Below, piece after piece: positions 1-9,171 of a DNA stretch of 64,000 nucleotides. Made by a program: the position numbers and the translations under genes. The notes under the pieces were generated by a model. That model made no database searches, was not told the origin of the DNA, and was given only the letters and a program-made list of their open reading frames with translations. The number at the start of each line of letters is the position of its first letter. The first letter of the stretch is position 1. This DNA is from Caulobacter sp. FWC2 (GTDB taxonomy: Bacteria; Pseudomonadota; Alphaproteobacteria; Caulobacterales; Caulobacteraceae): positions 5,084,001 to 5,148,000 of the forward strand of contig NZ_PEBF01000001.1 of assembly GCF_002742625.1 (NCBI RefSeq), read 5' to 3'.

Positions 1-469
1 GCACCCAGGAGGTCGACCAGCCGCGCTGGTTCGGCGGCGAATGCTCGGCGACATAGATGGCCGCCCCGCCATACTCACCGCCCAAGGCGAAGCCCTGCAC
101 GCACCGCATCAGGATCAGCAGGATCGGCGAGATGACGCCGGCCTGCTGATAGGTCGGCAGGAAGGCGATGGCGAAGGTGGCGCCGCCCATCAGCAGCACC
201 GTGGCCAGGAACGCGCCCTTGCGGCCGGCCTGGTCGCCGATCTTGCCGAACACCAGGGCGCCCAGCGGCCGGAACGCGAAGCCGACGCCGAACAAGGCCA
301 GCGCCGCGATATAGCCGGCAGTGTCGTTGAGTCCGGCGAAGAAGGTCTTGGAAATGACCTGGGTCAGGCTGCCGAAGATAAAGAAGTCGTACCACTCGAA
401 GGCCGTGCCGGCCGAAGAGGCCGCGACCACCGTGCGCATCGACGCGCGTTCCTGACCTGCTTCGGCCAT
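1..469 (-). CDS. MFS transporter, metabolite:H+ symporter (MHS) type, 3' part cut off
   Basis: Inner-membrane secondary transporter; only the N-terminal ~156 residues are in the window and the frame runs open off the left edge. The reading starts MAEAGQERASMRTVVAASSA. After a first membrane segment with the FEWYDFFIFG stretch comes the loop motif RPLGALVFGKIGDQAGRK, the hallmark of the MHS branch (proline/betaine, shikimate, alpha-ketoglutarate and citrate carriers). Later, QGFALGGEYGGAA is the conserved helix 4-5 region of the same branch. The substrate cannot be read from this part. The next gene downstream lies outside the window. Family assignment is firm; the substrate is unknown. Confidence 0.88.
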   Translation of the reverse strand, partial: MAEAGQERASMRTVVAASSAGTAFEWYDFFIFGSLTQVISKTFFAGLNDTAGYIAALALFGVGFAFRPLGALVFGKIGDQAGRKGAFLATVLLMGGATFAIAFLPTYQQAGVISPILLILMRCVQGFALGGEYGGAAIYVAEHSPPNQRGWSTSWV

Positions 470-543
470 CTCATTCCCCCGTTATTTGAGCCCTGCTTAG
501 CGTGGTTCAGGGCTCGGGGAAAAGGGGCGAGGAAAGCGACCGG

Positions 544-3252
544 TCAGGCGACGGCGCCCTGGCTGTCGTCGCCGGCCCGCGACAAGCGCAGGATCTCGGC
601 GACCAGGGCGGTGGGGGAGATCGGTTTGGCGGCCACGCCGTCCATGCCGGCGGCGCGATAGGACGCTCGCTGGTGGGCCATGACATTGGCGGTCAGGGCG
701 ATGATCGGCGCGCGCGCCTCGGGTCCCGGCAGGGCGCGGATACGGCGGGCGGCCTCCAGGCCGTCCATCCCGGGCATCTGAACATCCATCAGGATCAGAT
801 CGAAGGTTCCGTCGCGGGCGGCCTCGACGCCGGCCGCGCCGTCGTCGGCGACGCTGACCTCGGCGCCCAGCTGTTCCAGGATCCGGCGAGCGACCAGCTG
901 GTTGGTCCGGTTGTCCTCGACGACCAGCACCTTCAGTCCGTCCAACAGGTCGTCGCAGGCCGGCTCGGCCGGACTGGGGGCCAGCGCCGGCGGGGCGGCG
1001 ATGGTCAGGGTGAAGGTCGAACCCTCGCCCGGGGTCGAGCGGAACGCCACCTCGCCACCCAGCATCTGAGCCAGTTTGCGAGTGATGGCCAGGCCGAGGC
1101 CGGAGCCTCCGAAGCGACGGGTGGTGCTGGCGTCGGCCTGCTGGAAGCGTTCGAACAGGCTGCCTTGCGCTTCCAGCGGCACGCCGATGCCGGTGTCGAT
1201 CACGTCAAAGACCAGGCGCTGGCCCTCCGCCGTCATCACCTTGCGGGCCCGGACGGTCACGGAGCCCTTGAGGGTGAACTTCACAGCGTTGCCGATGAGG
1301 TTGAACAGGGCCTGGCGCACGCGGGTGGGGTCGGTCTCGATCCAGCCTAGATCGTCGGCCAGGTCCAGTTCCAGCCGCAGGCCCTTGTGCGTCGCCTGAC
1401 CGGCCAGCAGGCGGATCACGCCCCCGGCCAGTTCGCGCGGATCGACCGGCTCGCGATTGAGGTCCAGGCGCCCGGCCTCGATGCGCGAGATGTCGATCAC
1501 GTCGTCCAGCAAGGTCGACAGCATTTGGCCCGCGGCCAGGGCCTCTCCCAAAAGGTCGGCGCTGTCGCCGGACGGCAGCTCACGGCGCAGTACGTGCATG
1601 ACCCCCAACACCCCGTTCATCGGCGTGCGGATCTCATGGCTCATATTGGCCAGGAACTGGGCCTTGGCCTCGTTGGCGGCCTGGGCGGCGCGTTCGGCGG
1701 CCATCAGCGCCAGCTCGGCCCTTTTCTTCTCGTCGATGTCCAGGACGAGACCGACCGCCTTGCGCGCGACGCCGTGGGTGTTGCGGCGCACGTCGTGGAA
1801 AATCCGCACCCAGCGCGTATCGCCGCCAGGCGTCAGCACCCGCACGTCGTACTCTTGCGTTTCCACCAGGCCGTCGCGCCACCACTCGGCGGCGCCCTTG
1901 TAGAGATGGGCTAGATCGTCCGGATGGATCATCGGCCAGGCGGCCTCGCGCACATCGTCATAGGCAACGTGGCGGCCCATCATGCGGTGGAACTCCGGCG
2001 AGCCCCAGAAGCGCTCGGCCTCGTGGTCGATCTCGTAGACGCCGGCGCGCGCCGCGCCCAGCGCGACCTTCAGGCGACGGGCGTTGATCCGAGCCTCGCG
2101 CCGCGCCGCCGTCAGGGCGGTGACGTCGTCCATATAGGTGATGACGCCGACGATTTCGCCGGCCCCGTCCAGCCACGGCCGGGCCTCCCAGCGGAAGGCC
2201 CGCTCCACGCCTTCGGCGTCGAACAGGCGGTCCTCGCGGCGGGTGACGACCTCGCCGGACAGGGCCCGGGCGACCCCCGCCACGAAGCGGCGCCTGCCGC
2301 CATTGGTCAGCTCCGACAGGGTCTTGCCGATGACCTGGGCCTCGGTCGACCGGAAGATCTCCAGGAAGCGCGGGCTGACCAGGCGCAAGCGCATGTCCAG
2401 ATCGTAGACCGCCACAGCGAACGGGGCGTCCTCGACCAGCTGACGGGCGCGGCGCTCGCTCCAGATCGCCTTGTCGCGGCTTCGAGCCACGTCGGTGATG
2501 TTCTGGGTGATGCCCTTGAGGGTGAACAGTTCGCCCCGTCGCTCGCCGGCGCGATAGGTGCTGCGGAAGGTCCGCCAGCAGCCGTCGTCGCCGAGCAGGC
2601 GGAACTCGACCGAGCCGCCCTCGCCTGTGCGGATAGCGTGGCCAAAGGCTTCCCGCACCACCTCGCGCTGGTCGTCTGACAGGCGGGCCAGGAACTGGTC
2701 GACCGTCGCGACATTCTCTGGCGACAGGCCAAGTCGCGCTAGAACATCGGGCGCCCAGTCGATGCCCCCGCCATCGGGCTCGTAGCTCCAGACGCCGATG
2801 CCGGCCTCCTCGGCCAGGATCTGTCGGGTGCGGCGGGCCGTCTCCAGTTCAGCCCGGCTCGCCACCTCGGCCGAGATGTCGTGCATCAGCCCGATCATCT
2901 CGCCGTTCGGACCCAGGCGCGACCGACCCTGCACCCAGATCACGCGGCCGTCCTTGCAGCGAATCTGCAGTTCGTTGATCGCCTCGCCGGTCGCGCGCAT
3001 GCGATCGCCGCTCTGGATCAGTTCGGCCTGGCTTTCGGGGTGAGCGAACTTGAGAGTAGGCTGGCCGATCAGCTCCTCGGGGGTCCAGCCCGTCAGGGTG
3101 GTCCAGGCGCCGTTGACGCTGACGAAGCGGCCCTCGGGCGAGACCACGGCGAAGAGGTCGCTGGCGTTCTCGAACAGCCAGCGCGCGGCCTCGGCCTCGC
3201 CAAACGGCGACGGCGCTCCTACGACCCCTTCGTTATCTCGCCCCTGGGACAT
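544..3252 (-). CDS. soluble hybrid sensor histidine kinase/response regulator with four PAS domains
   Basis: 902-aa hybrid kinase. Four PAS/PAC units can be read at about residues 22-128, 145-258, 268-382 and 392-512. Then come a HisKA domain with phospho-accepting His539 ([15 protein letters not shown]), a HATPase domain with N, G1 and G2 boxes ([22 protein letters not shown]) and a C-terminal receiver (about 772-890) with Asp822 in [13 protein letters not shown]. No signal peptide or membrane helix is visible, so it should act in the cytosol. Which PAS binds a cofactor cannot be told. The start is supported by GGAG a few bases upstream. No cognate output regulator is adjacent; the REC domain probably passes phosphate to a phosphotransferase elsewhere. 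Confidence 0.93.
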   Translation of the reverse strand: MSQGRDNEGVVGAPSPFGEAEAARWLFENASDLFAVVSPEGRFVSVNGAWTTLTGWTPEELIGQPTLKFAHPESQAELIQSGDRMRATGEAINELQIRCKDGRVIWVQGRSRLGPNGEMIGLMHDISAEVASRAELETARRTRQILAEEAGIGVWSYEPDGGGIDWAPDVLARLGLSPENVATVDQFLARLSDDQREVVREAFGHAIRTGEGGSVEFRLLGDDGCWRTFRSTYRAGERRGELFTLKGITQNITDVARSRDKAIWSERRARQLVEDAPFAVAVYDLDMRLRLVSPRFLEIFRSTEAQVIGKTLSELTNGGRRRFVAGVARALSGEVVTRREDRLFDAEGVERAFRWEARPWLDGAGEIVGVITYMDDVTALTAARREARINARRLKVALGAARAGVYEIDHEAERFWGSPEFHRMMGRHVAYDDVREAAWPMIHPDDLAHLYKGAAEWWRDGLVETQEYDVRVLTPGGDTRWVRIFHDVRRNTHGVARKAVGLVLDIDEKKRAELALMAAERAAQAANEAKAQFLANMSHEIRTPMNGVLGVMHVLRRELPSGDSADLLGEALAAGQMLSTLLDDVIDISRIEAGRLDLNREPVDPRELAGGVIRLLAGQATHKGLRLELDLADDLGWIETDPTRVRQALFNLIGNAVKFTLKGSVTVRARKVMTAEGQRLVFDVIDTGIGVPLEAQGSLFERFQQADASTTRRFGGSGLGLAITRKLAQMLGGEVAFRSTPGEGSTFTLTIAAPPALAPSPAEPACDDLLDGLKVLVVEDNRTNQLVARRILEQLGAEVSVADDGAAGVEAARDGTFDLILMDVQMPGMDGLEAARRIRALPGPEARAPIIALTANVMAHQRASYRAAGMDGVAAKPISPTALVAEILRLSRAGDDSQGAVA

Positions 3253-3354
3253 CAGGTCTCCGCAAAGTTGGGCGGATCGTGGGGCGCAACCGTAAACTTA
3301 TGGTTCGCAAGACCGACCGATGTTCCGCGAACGTGCTCTCCCAGCCTCGATTTC

Positions 3355-4038
3355 CTACACCTCGGCCCATTGGCGCAGCAGGTTGTGATACACGCCGGTC
3401 AGCGACAGGACGCCCTCGTCGTCTGCCTCGACCTTGCGGGCCAGGCGCTGGATAGCGATGTCCATCTCCAGCAGCATCGTGCGCTTGGCGTCGTCGCGGA
3501 TCAGGCTCTGGATCCAGAAGAAGCTGGCGGTGCGACGGCCGCGCGTCACCGGCGTGACATGATGCAGGCTGGAGCTGGGGTAAAGGATCATGTCCCCCGC
3601 CCCGAGCTTGACGACATGGTCGCCATAGAGGTCGTTCACCACCAGCTCGCCGCCGTCGTAGTTCTCGGGCTCCTCCAGGAAGAGCGTGGCCGAGAGATCC
3701 GTTCGCAGACGCCGGCCGCTCAGCGGGTCGCGGCGGATGGCGTTGTCGACATGGTCCCTGAAGCCCATGCCCTCGCCGTAGCGGTTGAACATCGGCGGCA
3801 GGATGACCTGCGGCAGGGCCGCCGAGACGAACAGCGGATTGGCCTCCAGCGCCTGGAGGATCGCCTCGCCGACGGTCCGGGCGGCCTCGCTGTCCTGCGG
3901 CAGCTGCTCGTTGGTCTTGGCGCGCGCGGCCTGAAATCCCGAGGTCAGGTTGCCGTCGACCCACGGACCGGCGTCGAGGATCGCGCGGCACTCGGCGACC
4001 TGCGCCTTGGTCAGCACCTCGGGAATCTGCAGCATCAT
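3355..4038 (-). CDS. PKHD-type Fe(II)/2-oxoglutarate dioxygenase (PiuC/YbiX family)
   Basis: 227-aa member of the Fe(II)-dependent PKHD hydroxylase family (PiuC/YbiX), proteins habitually found beside siderophore receptors. The facial triad is visible: H-x-D in GFRDHVDNA and the distal His in SSLHHVTPV, followed by the 2-oxoglutarate-binding Arg in [10 protein letters not shown] chose the start at 4038 because AAGGA sits 7 nt upstream; a longer frame to 4071 has no ribosome site. It follows the siderophore receptor on the same strand but is separated from it by a strong hairpin (4115-4153), so it may have its own promoter; an FNR-like box lies at 4089-4102. The true substrate of this family is not established. 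Confidence 0.9.
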   Translation of the reverse strand: MMLQIPEVLTKAQVAECRAILDAGPWVDGNLTSGFQAARAKTNEQLPQDSEAARTVGEAILQALEANPLFVSAALPQVILPPMFNRYGEGMGFRDHVDNAIRRDPLSGRRLRTDLSATLFLEEPENYDGGELVVNDLYGDHVVKLGAGDMILYPSSSLHHVTPVTRGRRTASFFWIQSLIRDDAKRTMLLEMDIAIQRLARKVEADDEGVLSLTGVYHNLLRQWAEV

Positions 4039-4088
4039 CGGGACATCCTTGTTGCGACTCATTCCTAGCATGCCACAACGGGTCGTGT

Positions 4089-4102
4089 TTGATCCGGATC
4101 AG
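4089..4102 (-). promoter_or_regulatory. near-perfect FNR/FixK-type box upstream of the PKHD dioxygenase
   Basis: TTGATCCGGATCAG matches TTGAT-N4-ATCAA at 9 of 10 defined positions. Its centre is about 57 bp before the dioxygenase start, which would place a class II start site near 4054. This is inference from motif and position; a chance dyad is possible. Confidence 0.4.
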
Positions 4103-4114
4103 GCCGGGACGTAA

Positions 4115-4153
4115 AGCGCCCCGCCCGGCCCTGAAGAGGCCGGACGGGGCGCT
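4115..4153 (-). terminator. strong hairpin after the siderophore receptor gene
   Basis: Arms at 4115-4130 and 4138-4153 pair over about 15 bp (AGCGCCCCG with CGGGGCGCT at the base, GGCC with GGCC at the tip), with one imperfect position. On the minus strand the stem is followed by TTTACG, a poor U-tract. It may terminate the receptor transcript or attenuate read-through into the dioxygenase gene. Confidence 0.65.
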
Positions 4154-4179
4154 GACGCGAAGCCGCTCGTCGGGGAGGA

Positions 4180-6522
4180 CTAGTACTTCACGTTGACGGT
4201 CAGGATCGCCTGGCGGCCCGGCGCCGGATCGGCGTGGTGAACGCCGTTGGTGCGCGCGATGTAGCGTTCATCCGTCAGGTTCTGGACGTTCAGCTGCAGG
4301 TCGACCTTCGGGTTGATGCTCCACGAGGCGAAGGCGTCGTAGCGCGTGTAGGACGGCGCATAGACCCGGTTCGCGCCACCGCCGGCCCCGCCCTGGTTGC
4401 CGCCGAAGCTGGTCGACACGTAGTAGGCGCCGCCGCCCAGGGCGATCTGGCGGGTGATCTTGTACGTCGTGAAGGTCGAGAAGGTGTGCTTGGGCGTGTT
4501 GGCCAGCGGGTCGCCCTGGTTGACGCCGGTATAGGCGCCGCGGACCAGCTCGCTGTCCATGTAGGTGTAGCCGCCGAACACCTGCCACTTCGGCGTGACG
4601 TTGCCCGAGAAGCCGAGCTCGAAGCCCTTGACCTCCACCTCGCCGACCTGGGCGTAGGTGTTGGCGTCGATCTGGATCTGGGCGTTCTTGCGAGTGGTCT
4701 TGAACGCGGCCGCCGACAGGGCCAGCGTGTCGTGGAACACATTGGCCTTGGCGCCCAGCTCGAAGCTTTCGCTGTCTTCAGGCTCCAGCTGGACCGTGGC
4801 CAGGTTGCCCGTGCCGGTCGAGGTGTTGCTGTTCTGGTCGCCGCCCGAGATGCCGGGAGGCGTCGACGAGGTGCCGTACGAGACATAGAGGCTGGAGCTT
4901 GCGGTCGGCTTGTAGACCAGGCCGGCCTGGTAGTTCGTGAAGTCCCACGAACCGCCGCGCGGCGTGTAGGTCACGGAGGTGACGACGCCGTTGGCGCTGG
5001 TCGAGGACGCGTCGACGCCACGGCTCTCGTAGCTGTCATGACGCAGGCCCAGGTTCAGCAGGATCTTGTCGCCGAACTTGATGGTGTCGAAGCCGTAGAT
5101 CGCGGCCGTCTTGGTCAGGTTGCGCGTAAGCGGCCCCTTGTTCAGTGTGCCGACCCAGACGTCGTTGGCGTTAGGCTTGTAAACGAGCGTGCAGTCGCCG
5201 CCGCCGACGCTGGCCAAGGTAGCCGCCGCGATCACGAAGCCGGTCGGGCAGGCCGAGGTGGTCGTGCCGTAGGGCAGGTAGCTGGCGTTGCGATTTTCTT
5301 CGCGGCTCAGCTCGATGCCGATGTCGAAGCTGTGCTCCAGGCCGGCGAAGGTCTTCTTGCCGTGCAGGTCGGTGACGGCGGCCACCGTCTCGGTCGGGTT
5401 CCAGCGGCTCTTGGTGCCGCGCTTCATCCACCACTGCCCCTGGACGAACTGGGCCGCGCCGCCGTCGCCGGGGTTGGTGACCAGGTAGTCGTTCACGCTC
5501 TTCGAATAGCGAACCACCTGCCGGACGTTCAGGTCGTCATCAATCTTGTGGTCGATGGCGAAGGTGGCGATGTCCGACTGGGTCTTCTGGAAGTCGCGGC
5601 TCTTGATGCCGTAGAAGCTGCGACGGTCGACGTTCAGGATGCCCGAGGCCGTGCGCGGCTCGATCGTCTTGGTCAGCAACGGGATGCCGTAGTCGGGCGT
5701 CTGGTTGGTGTCGAGGTGATAGTAGGCCACGGTGATCTGGGTGTCGCCGTTCAGGCCGATGGCCAGCGACGGCGCGACACCCCAGCGGTCGAAGTCGACG
5801 GCCTTGCGGCCGGGAGTATTTCCCTGCGTACCCAGCACGTTCAGGCGCACCGCGACGCTGTCATTGATCGCGTAGTTCAGGTCGGCGGTGGCGCGGACAT
5901 AGGCGTCCGTACCCATGCCGACCGAGCCGCGCGCGAAGGTGTCGGCCTTAGGGGTCTTGGACGACAGGTTGATGCTGCCGCCGCCCGAACCGCGGCCGCT
6001 ATAGGCGCTGTCCGGGCCTTTCACGACCTCGACCTGCTCGAGATTGAAGATCTCGCGGGTCTGGCCGCCGCTGTCGCGGACGCCGTCGACGAAGATATTG
6101 TTGGCCGAGCTGGAGCCGCGGATGAACGGACGGTCGGCCAGCGGCTGGCCGCCTTCCCCAGCGCCGAAGGTGATGCCCGGTGAGGTGCGCAGGATGTCGG
6201 TCAGCGAAGTGGCGGCGGTCTGCTCGATGATCTTCGAGGTGATGACCGTCACGGACTTCGGGGTGTCGACCAGCGGCGCGGTGAACTTGCTCGACGACGG
6301 GTCGGCGACGCGGCGGGCGTCGATCTTGACGGTCGAGACCTCGGTATTGTCGTCGGCGGTCGGGACGGCGGCGGCCGGGGCGGTCGCGATCGGCGCGGCG
6401 GCGTCCGCCTCGCCCGCGACGGCGGCATGGGCCAGGCCCAGGCCCGCAAGGCCGGCGACGGCGGCAGCGCCCAGGGCGCGACGAGGCCGGCTTACAACGC
6501 CGACAGAGTTCGGATTACGCAT
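4180..6522 (-). CDS. TonB-dependent siderophore receptor (catecholate/Fiu-like)
   Basis: 780-aa outer-membrane receptor. It has a Sec signal (MRNPNSVGVV followed by a hydrophobic stretch ending near AHAAVAG), an N-terminal plug (about residues 85-200, with VDTPKSVTVI, the RPFIRGSSS/NNIFVDGVRD segment and LEQVEVVKGPDSAYSG) and a long beta-barrel ending in ...LTVNVKY with a terminal aromatic residue. The plug motifs are those of the siderophore receptor subfamily (FhuA/Fiu/FepA-like) rather than of sugar or vitamin receptors. AAGGA stands 5 nt before the ATG. A Fur box about 90 bp upstream and the adjacent PKHD dioxygenase both fit an iron-uptake role. The exact siderophore cannot be read. Confidence 0.93.
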   Translation of the reverse strand: MRNPNSVGVVSRPRRALGAAAVAGLAGLGLAHAAVAGEADAAAPIATAPAAAVPTADDNTEVSTVKIDARRVADPSSSKFTAPLVDTPKSVTVITSKIIEQTAATSLTDILRTSPGITFGAGEGGQPLADRPFIRGSSSANNIFVDGVRDSGGQTREIFNLEQVEVVKGPDSAYSGRGSGGGSINLSSKTPKADTFARGSVGMGTDAYVRATADLNYAINDSVAVRLNVLGTQGNTPGRKAVDFDRWGVAPSLAIGLNGDTQITVAYYHLDTNQTPDYGIPLLTKTIEPRTASGILNVDRRSFYGIKSRDFQKTQSDIATFAIDHKIDDDLNVRQVVRYSKSVNDYLVTNPGDGGAAQFVQGQWWMKRGTKSRWNPTETVAAVTDLHGKKTFAGLEHSFDIGIELSREENRNASYLPYGTTTSACPTGFVIAAATLASVGGGDCTLVYKPNANDVWVGTLNKGPLTRNLTKTAAIYGFDTIKFGDKILLNLGLRHDSYESRGVDASSTSANGVVTSVTYTPRGGSWDFTNYQAGLVYKPTASSSLYVSYGTSSTPPGISGGDQNSNTSTGTGNLATVQLEPEDSESFELGAKANVFHDTLALSAAAFKTTRKNAQIQIDANTYAQVGEVEVKGFELGFSGNVTPKWQVFGGYTYMDSELVRGAYTGVNQGDPLANTPKHTFSTFTTYKITRQIALGGGAYYVSTSFGGNQGGAGGGANRVYAPSYTRYDAFASWSINPKVDLQLNVQNLTDERYIARTNGVHHADPAPGRQAILTVNVKY

Positions 6523-6602
6523 GATCGTCCTTATTCCCCGAGGGCTCGCCGTAGGGCCCCTCCTGAAATTGCGACGCGTTCTTAGCGTTCCTGCAAAGCA
6601 GT

Positions 6603-6621
6603 CGCAATGATAATCGTTCTC
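6603..6621 (-). promoter_or_regulatory. Fur box upstream of the siderophore receptor
   Basis: CGCAATGATAATCGTTCTC matches 14 of 19 positions of the classical Fur consensus (GATAATGATAATCATTATC), including the central AATGATAATC. It lies about 81-99 bp before the receptor start and about 110 bp before the divergent LysE-type gene. The receptor is the likely target because of its function. Confidence 0.7.
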
Positions 6622-6732
6622 AGTTGCGCGACGTGGCGGAAAGGCGACGCTTTGGACGCGGGGCGGTTCGCGCTGCCCGCGCCCGAGCGCGTCATGCTAG
6701 AGCTTGGGCCGCACGAATACGGAGCCTGCGCC

Positions 6733-7365
6733 ATGCCCGACGCCAAGACCTGGATCGCCTTCACCTTGGTGTGCCTGGGGATGGCCCTGACCCCCGGACC
6801 GAACATGCTTTATCTGGTCAGCCGCTCGATCTGCCAGGGCCGCTGGGCGGGGATCGTGTCGCTGATCGGCACCGCGGCCGGCTTCGTGGTCTACCTGCTC
6901 TGCGCGGCGCTGGGCATCACAGCCCTACTGATGGCCGCCCCGATCGCCTATGACGTCCTGCGGTTCGGCGGCGCCCTCTATCTGGCGTGGCTGGCCTGGC
7001 AGGCGATCAAGCCCGGCGGCGCCTCGCCGTTCCAGGTTCGCGAGCTGCCCAAGGACAGTCCAGTCAAGCTGATCACGATGGGTTTCGTGACCAACATCCT
7101 GAACCCCAAGGCGGCGATGCTTTATCTGTCGCTGCTGCCGCAGTTCATCAGGCCCGAGCACGGCGGGGTCTTCACCCAGTCCCTGACCCTGGGCCTGTCC
7201 CAGATCGCCGTCAGCTTGACGGTGAACGGCGCGATCTGCCTGGCCGCCGGGACCATCGCCACCTTCCTGGCCACCCGGCCGAGCTTCGCCCTGATCCAAC
7301 GCTGGCTGATGGCGACCGTGCTGGGCGGCCTGGCCGTACGGATGGCCACCGAGGCGCGGCGCTAG
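6733..7365 (+). CDS. LysE/RhtB-family amino-acid exporter
   Basis: 210-aa inner-membrane protein with the LysE/RhtB layout of about six hydrophobic segments. The family signature GMALTPGPNMLYLVSRSI lies in the first helix region, GGALYLAWLAWQ in helix 3 and the conserved GFVTNILNPKAAMLYLSLLPQF in the middle. Members export amino acids or derivatives such as homoserine and threonine; the substrate here is unknown. The start at 6733 (MPDAKTWIAF) was chosen because the upstream in-frame extension from 6607 is unlike the family and overlaps the Fur-box region. It is transcribed divergently from the siderophore receptor. Confidence 0.9.
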   Translation: MPDAKTWIAFTLVCLGMALTPGPNMLYLVSRSICQGRWAGIVSLIGTAAGFVVYLLCAALGITALLMAAPIAYDVLRFGGALYLAWLAWQAIKPGGASPFQVRELPKDSPVKLITMGFVTNILNPKAAMLYLSLLPQFIRPEHGGVFTQSLTLGLSQIAVSLTVNGAICLAAGTIATFLATRPSFALIQRWLMATVLGGLAVRMATEARR

Positions 7366-7437
7366 GCATCAGCAAAGGGTTTCTTGACGCCGACGACGGC
7401 GCGGGTCCCTATCCGCGCCGCTGTTCCGGAGTTCATG

Positions 7438-8136
7438 ATGAAGACCGCCCTCGCCACCGCTTTCGCCGTCCTCACGCTCGCGACCGGCGCCCAGGCCGCA
7501 AACCTGAAGGCCTGCGCGGTTCCGCCCGTTGTGACCCCCGCACCGGCCGAGATCCCGCCGGCCGACGAAATCCACACCGACGTGCCGATCGCCGCCTATC
7601 TGCTGGCGCTGTTCTGGTCGCCCGAGGCCTGCCGCGCGGGCATCCCGGAGTCGGACAAGGTCATCCAGTGCCAGAACAATCATTTCGGCTTCACGGTGCA
7701 CGGTCTGTGGCCGAACGGGCCGGACCGGATCCACCCGCGCTACTGCAAGCCCAGTCCGCCGATGAACCCGGCGACCGTGAAGGCCAATCTCTGCATGACC
7801 CCCTCGCCCTGGCTGCTGCAGCACGAGTGGCAGGCGCACGGCACGTGCAACTGGGACAGCCCCGAAGCCTATTTCAAGAAGGCCCAGAAGGTCCGCAAGG
7901 GCCTGAACGTGCCGGACCTTGCTCCCGCCGGCGACACCATTACCGCCGGCCAGATCCGCGACGCCTTCCTCAAGCACAACAAGGGCGTGACCCGCGACGG
8001 CCTCAATGTCCGCGTCAAGGACGGACGCCTGACCGAGGTCTGGGTCTGCCTGGATCTGAAGTTCAAGCCCGCCGCCTGCAGAGGTGGCAATGGCGCGCCT
8101 GACGCGGCGCAGGTGCGGGTGACGCCGAAGGGGTAA
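7438..8136 (+). CDS. secreted ribonuclease T2 family protein
   Basis: 232-aa exported RNase of the T2 family (endonuclease leaving 2',3'-cyclic phosphates). A Sec signal (MKTALATAFAVL...GAQAA) is followed by both conserved active-site blocks: FTVHGLWPN (CAS I, first catalytic His) and HEWQAHGTC (CAS II, Glu and second His). Several cysteines (C44, NLCM, GTCNWD, VWVCLDL, AACRG) fit disulphides in the periplasm or outside. The start at 7438 is favoured over 7435 because GGAG is 6 nt upstream. It probably scavenges RNA for phosphate or nucleosides. Confidence 0.92.
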   Translation: MKTALATAFAVLTLATGAQAANLKACAVPPVVTPAPAEIPPADEIHTDVPIAAYLLALFWSPEACRAGIPESDKVIQCQNNHFGFTVHGLWPNGPDRIHPRYCKPSPPMNPATVKANLCMTPSPWLLQHEWQAHGTCNWDSPEAYFKKAQKVRKGLNVPDLAPAGDTITAGQIRDAFLKHNKGVTRDGLNVRVKDGRLTEVWVCLDLKFKPAACRGGNGAPDAAQVRVTPKG

Positions 8137-8159
8137 TTTTCTTTCTTCGTGCAGACAAA

Positions 8160-8190
8160 CGTCATCCCGCGCCTGAAACGCGGGATGACG
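8160..8190. repeat. intergenic palindrome/bidirectional terminator
   Basis: Perfect 12-bp arms (CGTCATCCCGCG and CGCGGGATGACG) around a 7-nt loop, between the convergent RNase T2 and alpha/beta hydrolase genes. It has no strong U-tract. The sequence is of the kind dispersed as REP-like palindromes in alphaproteobacterial genomes; only one copy is in this window. Confidence 0.65.
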
Positions 8191-8209
8191 GGTGTTGATC
8201 GCTGGGAGA

Positions 8210-9046
8210 CTAGCCTTCGATGAAGGCCAGCAGGTCCTTGTTGATCGTCTCGGCCTCAGTGGTGGCCATGCCGTGCGGGAAGCCCGGATAGGTGATCAGC
8301 GTGCCGTTCTTCAGCAGCTTGATCGCCTGGCGGGCCGAGGCGTCGATCGGAACGACCTGGTCGTCCTCGCCATGCAGCACCAGAACCGGCACGTCGATGA
8401 CCTTCAGGTCTTGCGTGAAGTCGGTCTCGGAGAAGGCCGCCACGCAGTCGTACAGCGCCTTGACGCCGGCCATCATACCCTGGCGCCACCAGTTGTCGAT
8501 CACGCCTTGGCTGACCTGCGCGCCTTCGCGGTTGAAACCGTAGAAAGGACCGGCGGCAACGTCGCGGAAGAATTGGGCGCGGTTATAGGCCGTGCCGTTC
8601 CGGAAGCCGTCGAACACCTCCAGCGGCAGGCCGCCAGGATTGGCCTCGGTCTTCAGCATCAGCGGCGTCACGGCGCCGACCAGCACGGCCTTGGCGACAC
8701 GGCCAGGCTCAGCCCGGGCCACATAATGAGCGACTTCGCCGCCGCCGGTCGAGTGACCAATGTGGATGGCGTTCTTCAGGTCGAGATGCTTGGCCAGAGC
8801 GATGACGTCGGCGGCATAGGTGTCCATCTCATTGCCGGTGTCGGTCTGGCTGGACCGGCCGTGGCCGCGGCGGTCATGGGCGATGACGCGATAGCCCTTG
8901 GCCAGGAAGAACATCATCTGCGCATCCCAATCGTCCGACGACAGGGGCCAGCCATGGTGGAAGACGATCGGCTGGGCGGTCTTGGAACCCCAGTCCTTGA
9001 AGAAGATCTGGGCGCCGTCGTTGGTGGTGAGATAGCCGCTGCTCAT
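8210..9046 (-). CDS. alpha/beta hydrolase, non-haem chloroperoxidase/arylesterase type
   Basis: 278-aa cytoplasmic alpha/beta-hydrolase. The oxyanion segment [13 protein letters not shown], the [11 protein letters not shown] strand and the nucleophile elbow GHSTGGGE (catalytic Ser) are followed by an Asp in HGEDDQVVP and the catalytic His in PGFPHGMAT. These are the features of the cofactor-free haloperoxidase (perhydrolase)/arylesterase group. The physiological substrate is unknown. GAGGG lies about 9 nt upstream of the start. An 84%-symmetric 28-bp dyad about 90 bp upstream (9134-9161) suggests dedicated transcriptional control. Confidence 0.92.
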   Translation of the reverse strand: MSSGYLTTNDGAQIFFKDWGSKTAQPIVFHHGWPLSSDDWDAQMMFFLAKGYRVIAHDRRGHGRSSQTDTGNEMDTYAADVIALAKHLDLKNAIHIGHSTGGGEVAHYVARAEPGRVAKAVLVGAVTPLMLKTEANPGGLPLEVFDGFRNGTAYNRAQFFRDVAAGPFYGFNREGAQVSQGVIDNWWRQGMMAGVKALYDCVAAFSETDFTQDLKVIDVPVLVLHGEDDQVVPIDASARQAIKLLKNGTLITYPGFPHGMATTEAETINKDLLAFIEG

Positions 9047-9133
9047 GTCCGTTTTCCCTCTGGCTGGGAGGCCGTCTGGCCCGTCCCGTTGTTCCGATGA
9101 GGAGAGAATGAACGCGGACGATCAGCGCGGATA

Positions 9134-9161
9134 TGGAAACTATGGAAATCCATTGTTTCCA
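9134..9161 (-). promoter_or_regulatory. long dyad, candidate operator of the alpha/beta hydrolase gene
   Basis: TGGAAACTATGGA and TCCATTGTTTCCA are 13-bp arms with one mismatched pair and a 2-bp spacer, 88-115 bp upstream of the hydrolase start. No U-tract follows, so it does not look like a terminator of the preceding zinc-ribbon gene (stop at 9172). The binding protein is unknown. Confidence 0.5.
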
Positions 9162-9171
9162 ATTTCAACCT

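Noticed and set aside
6578..6590. GTTC-N5-GTTC near the siderophore receptor promoter
   Set aside because: The alphaproteobacterial LexA box needs N7 between the halves; the iron receptor is no SOS gene.
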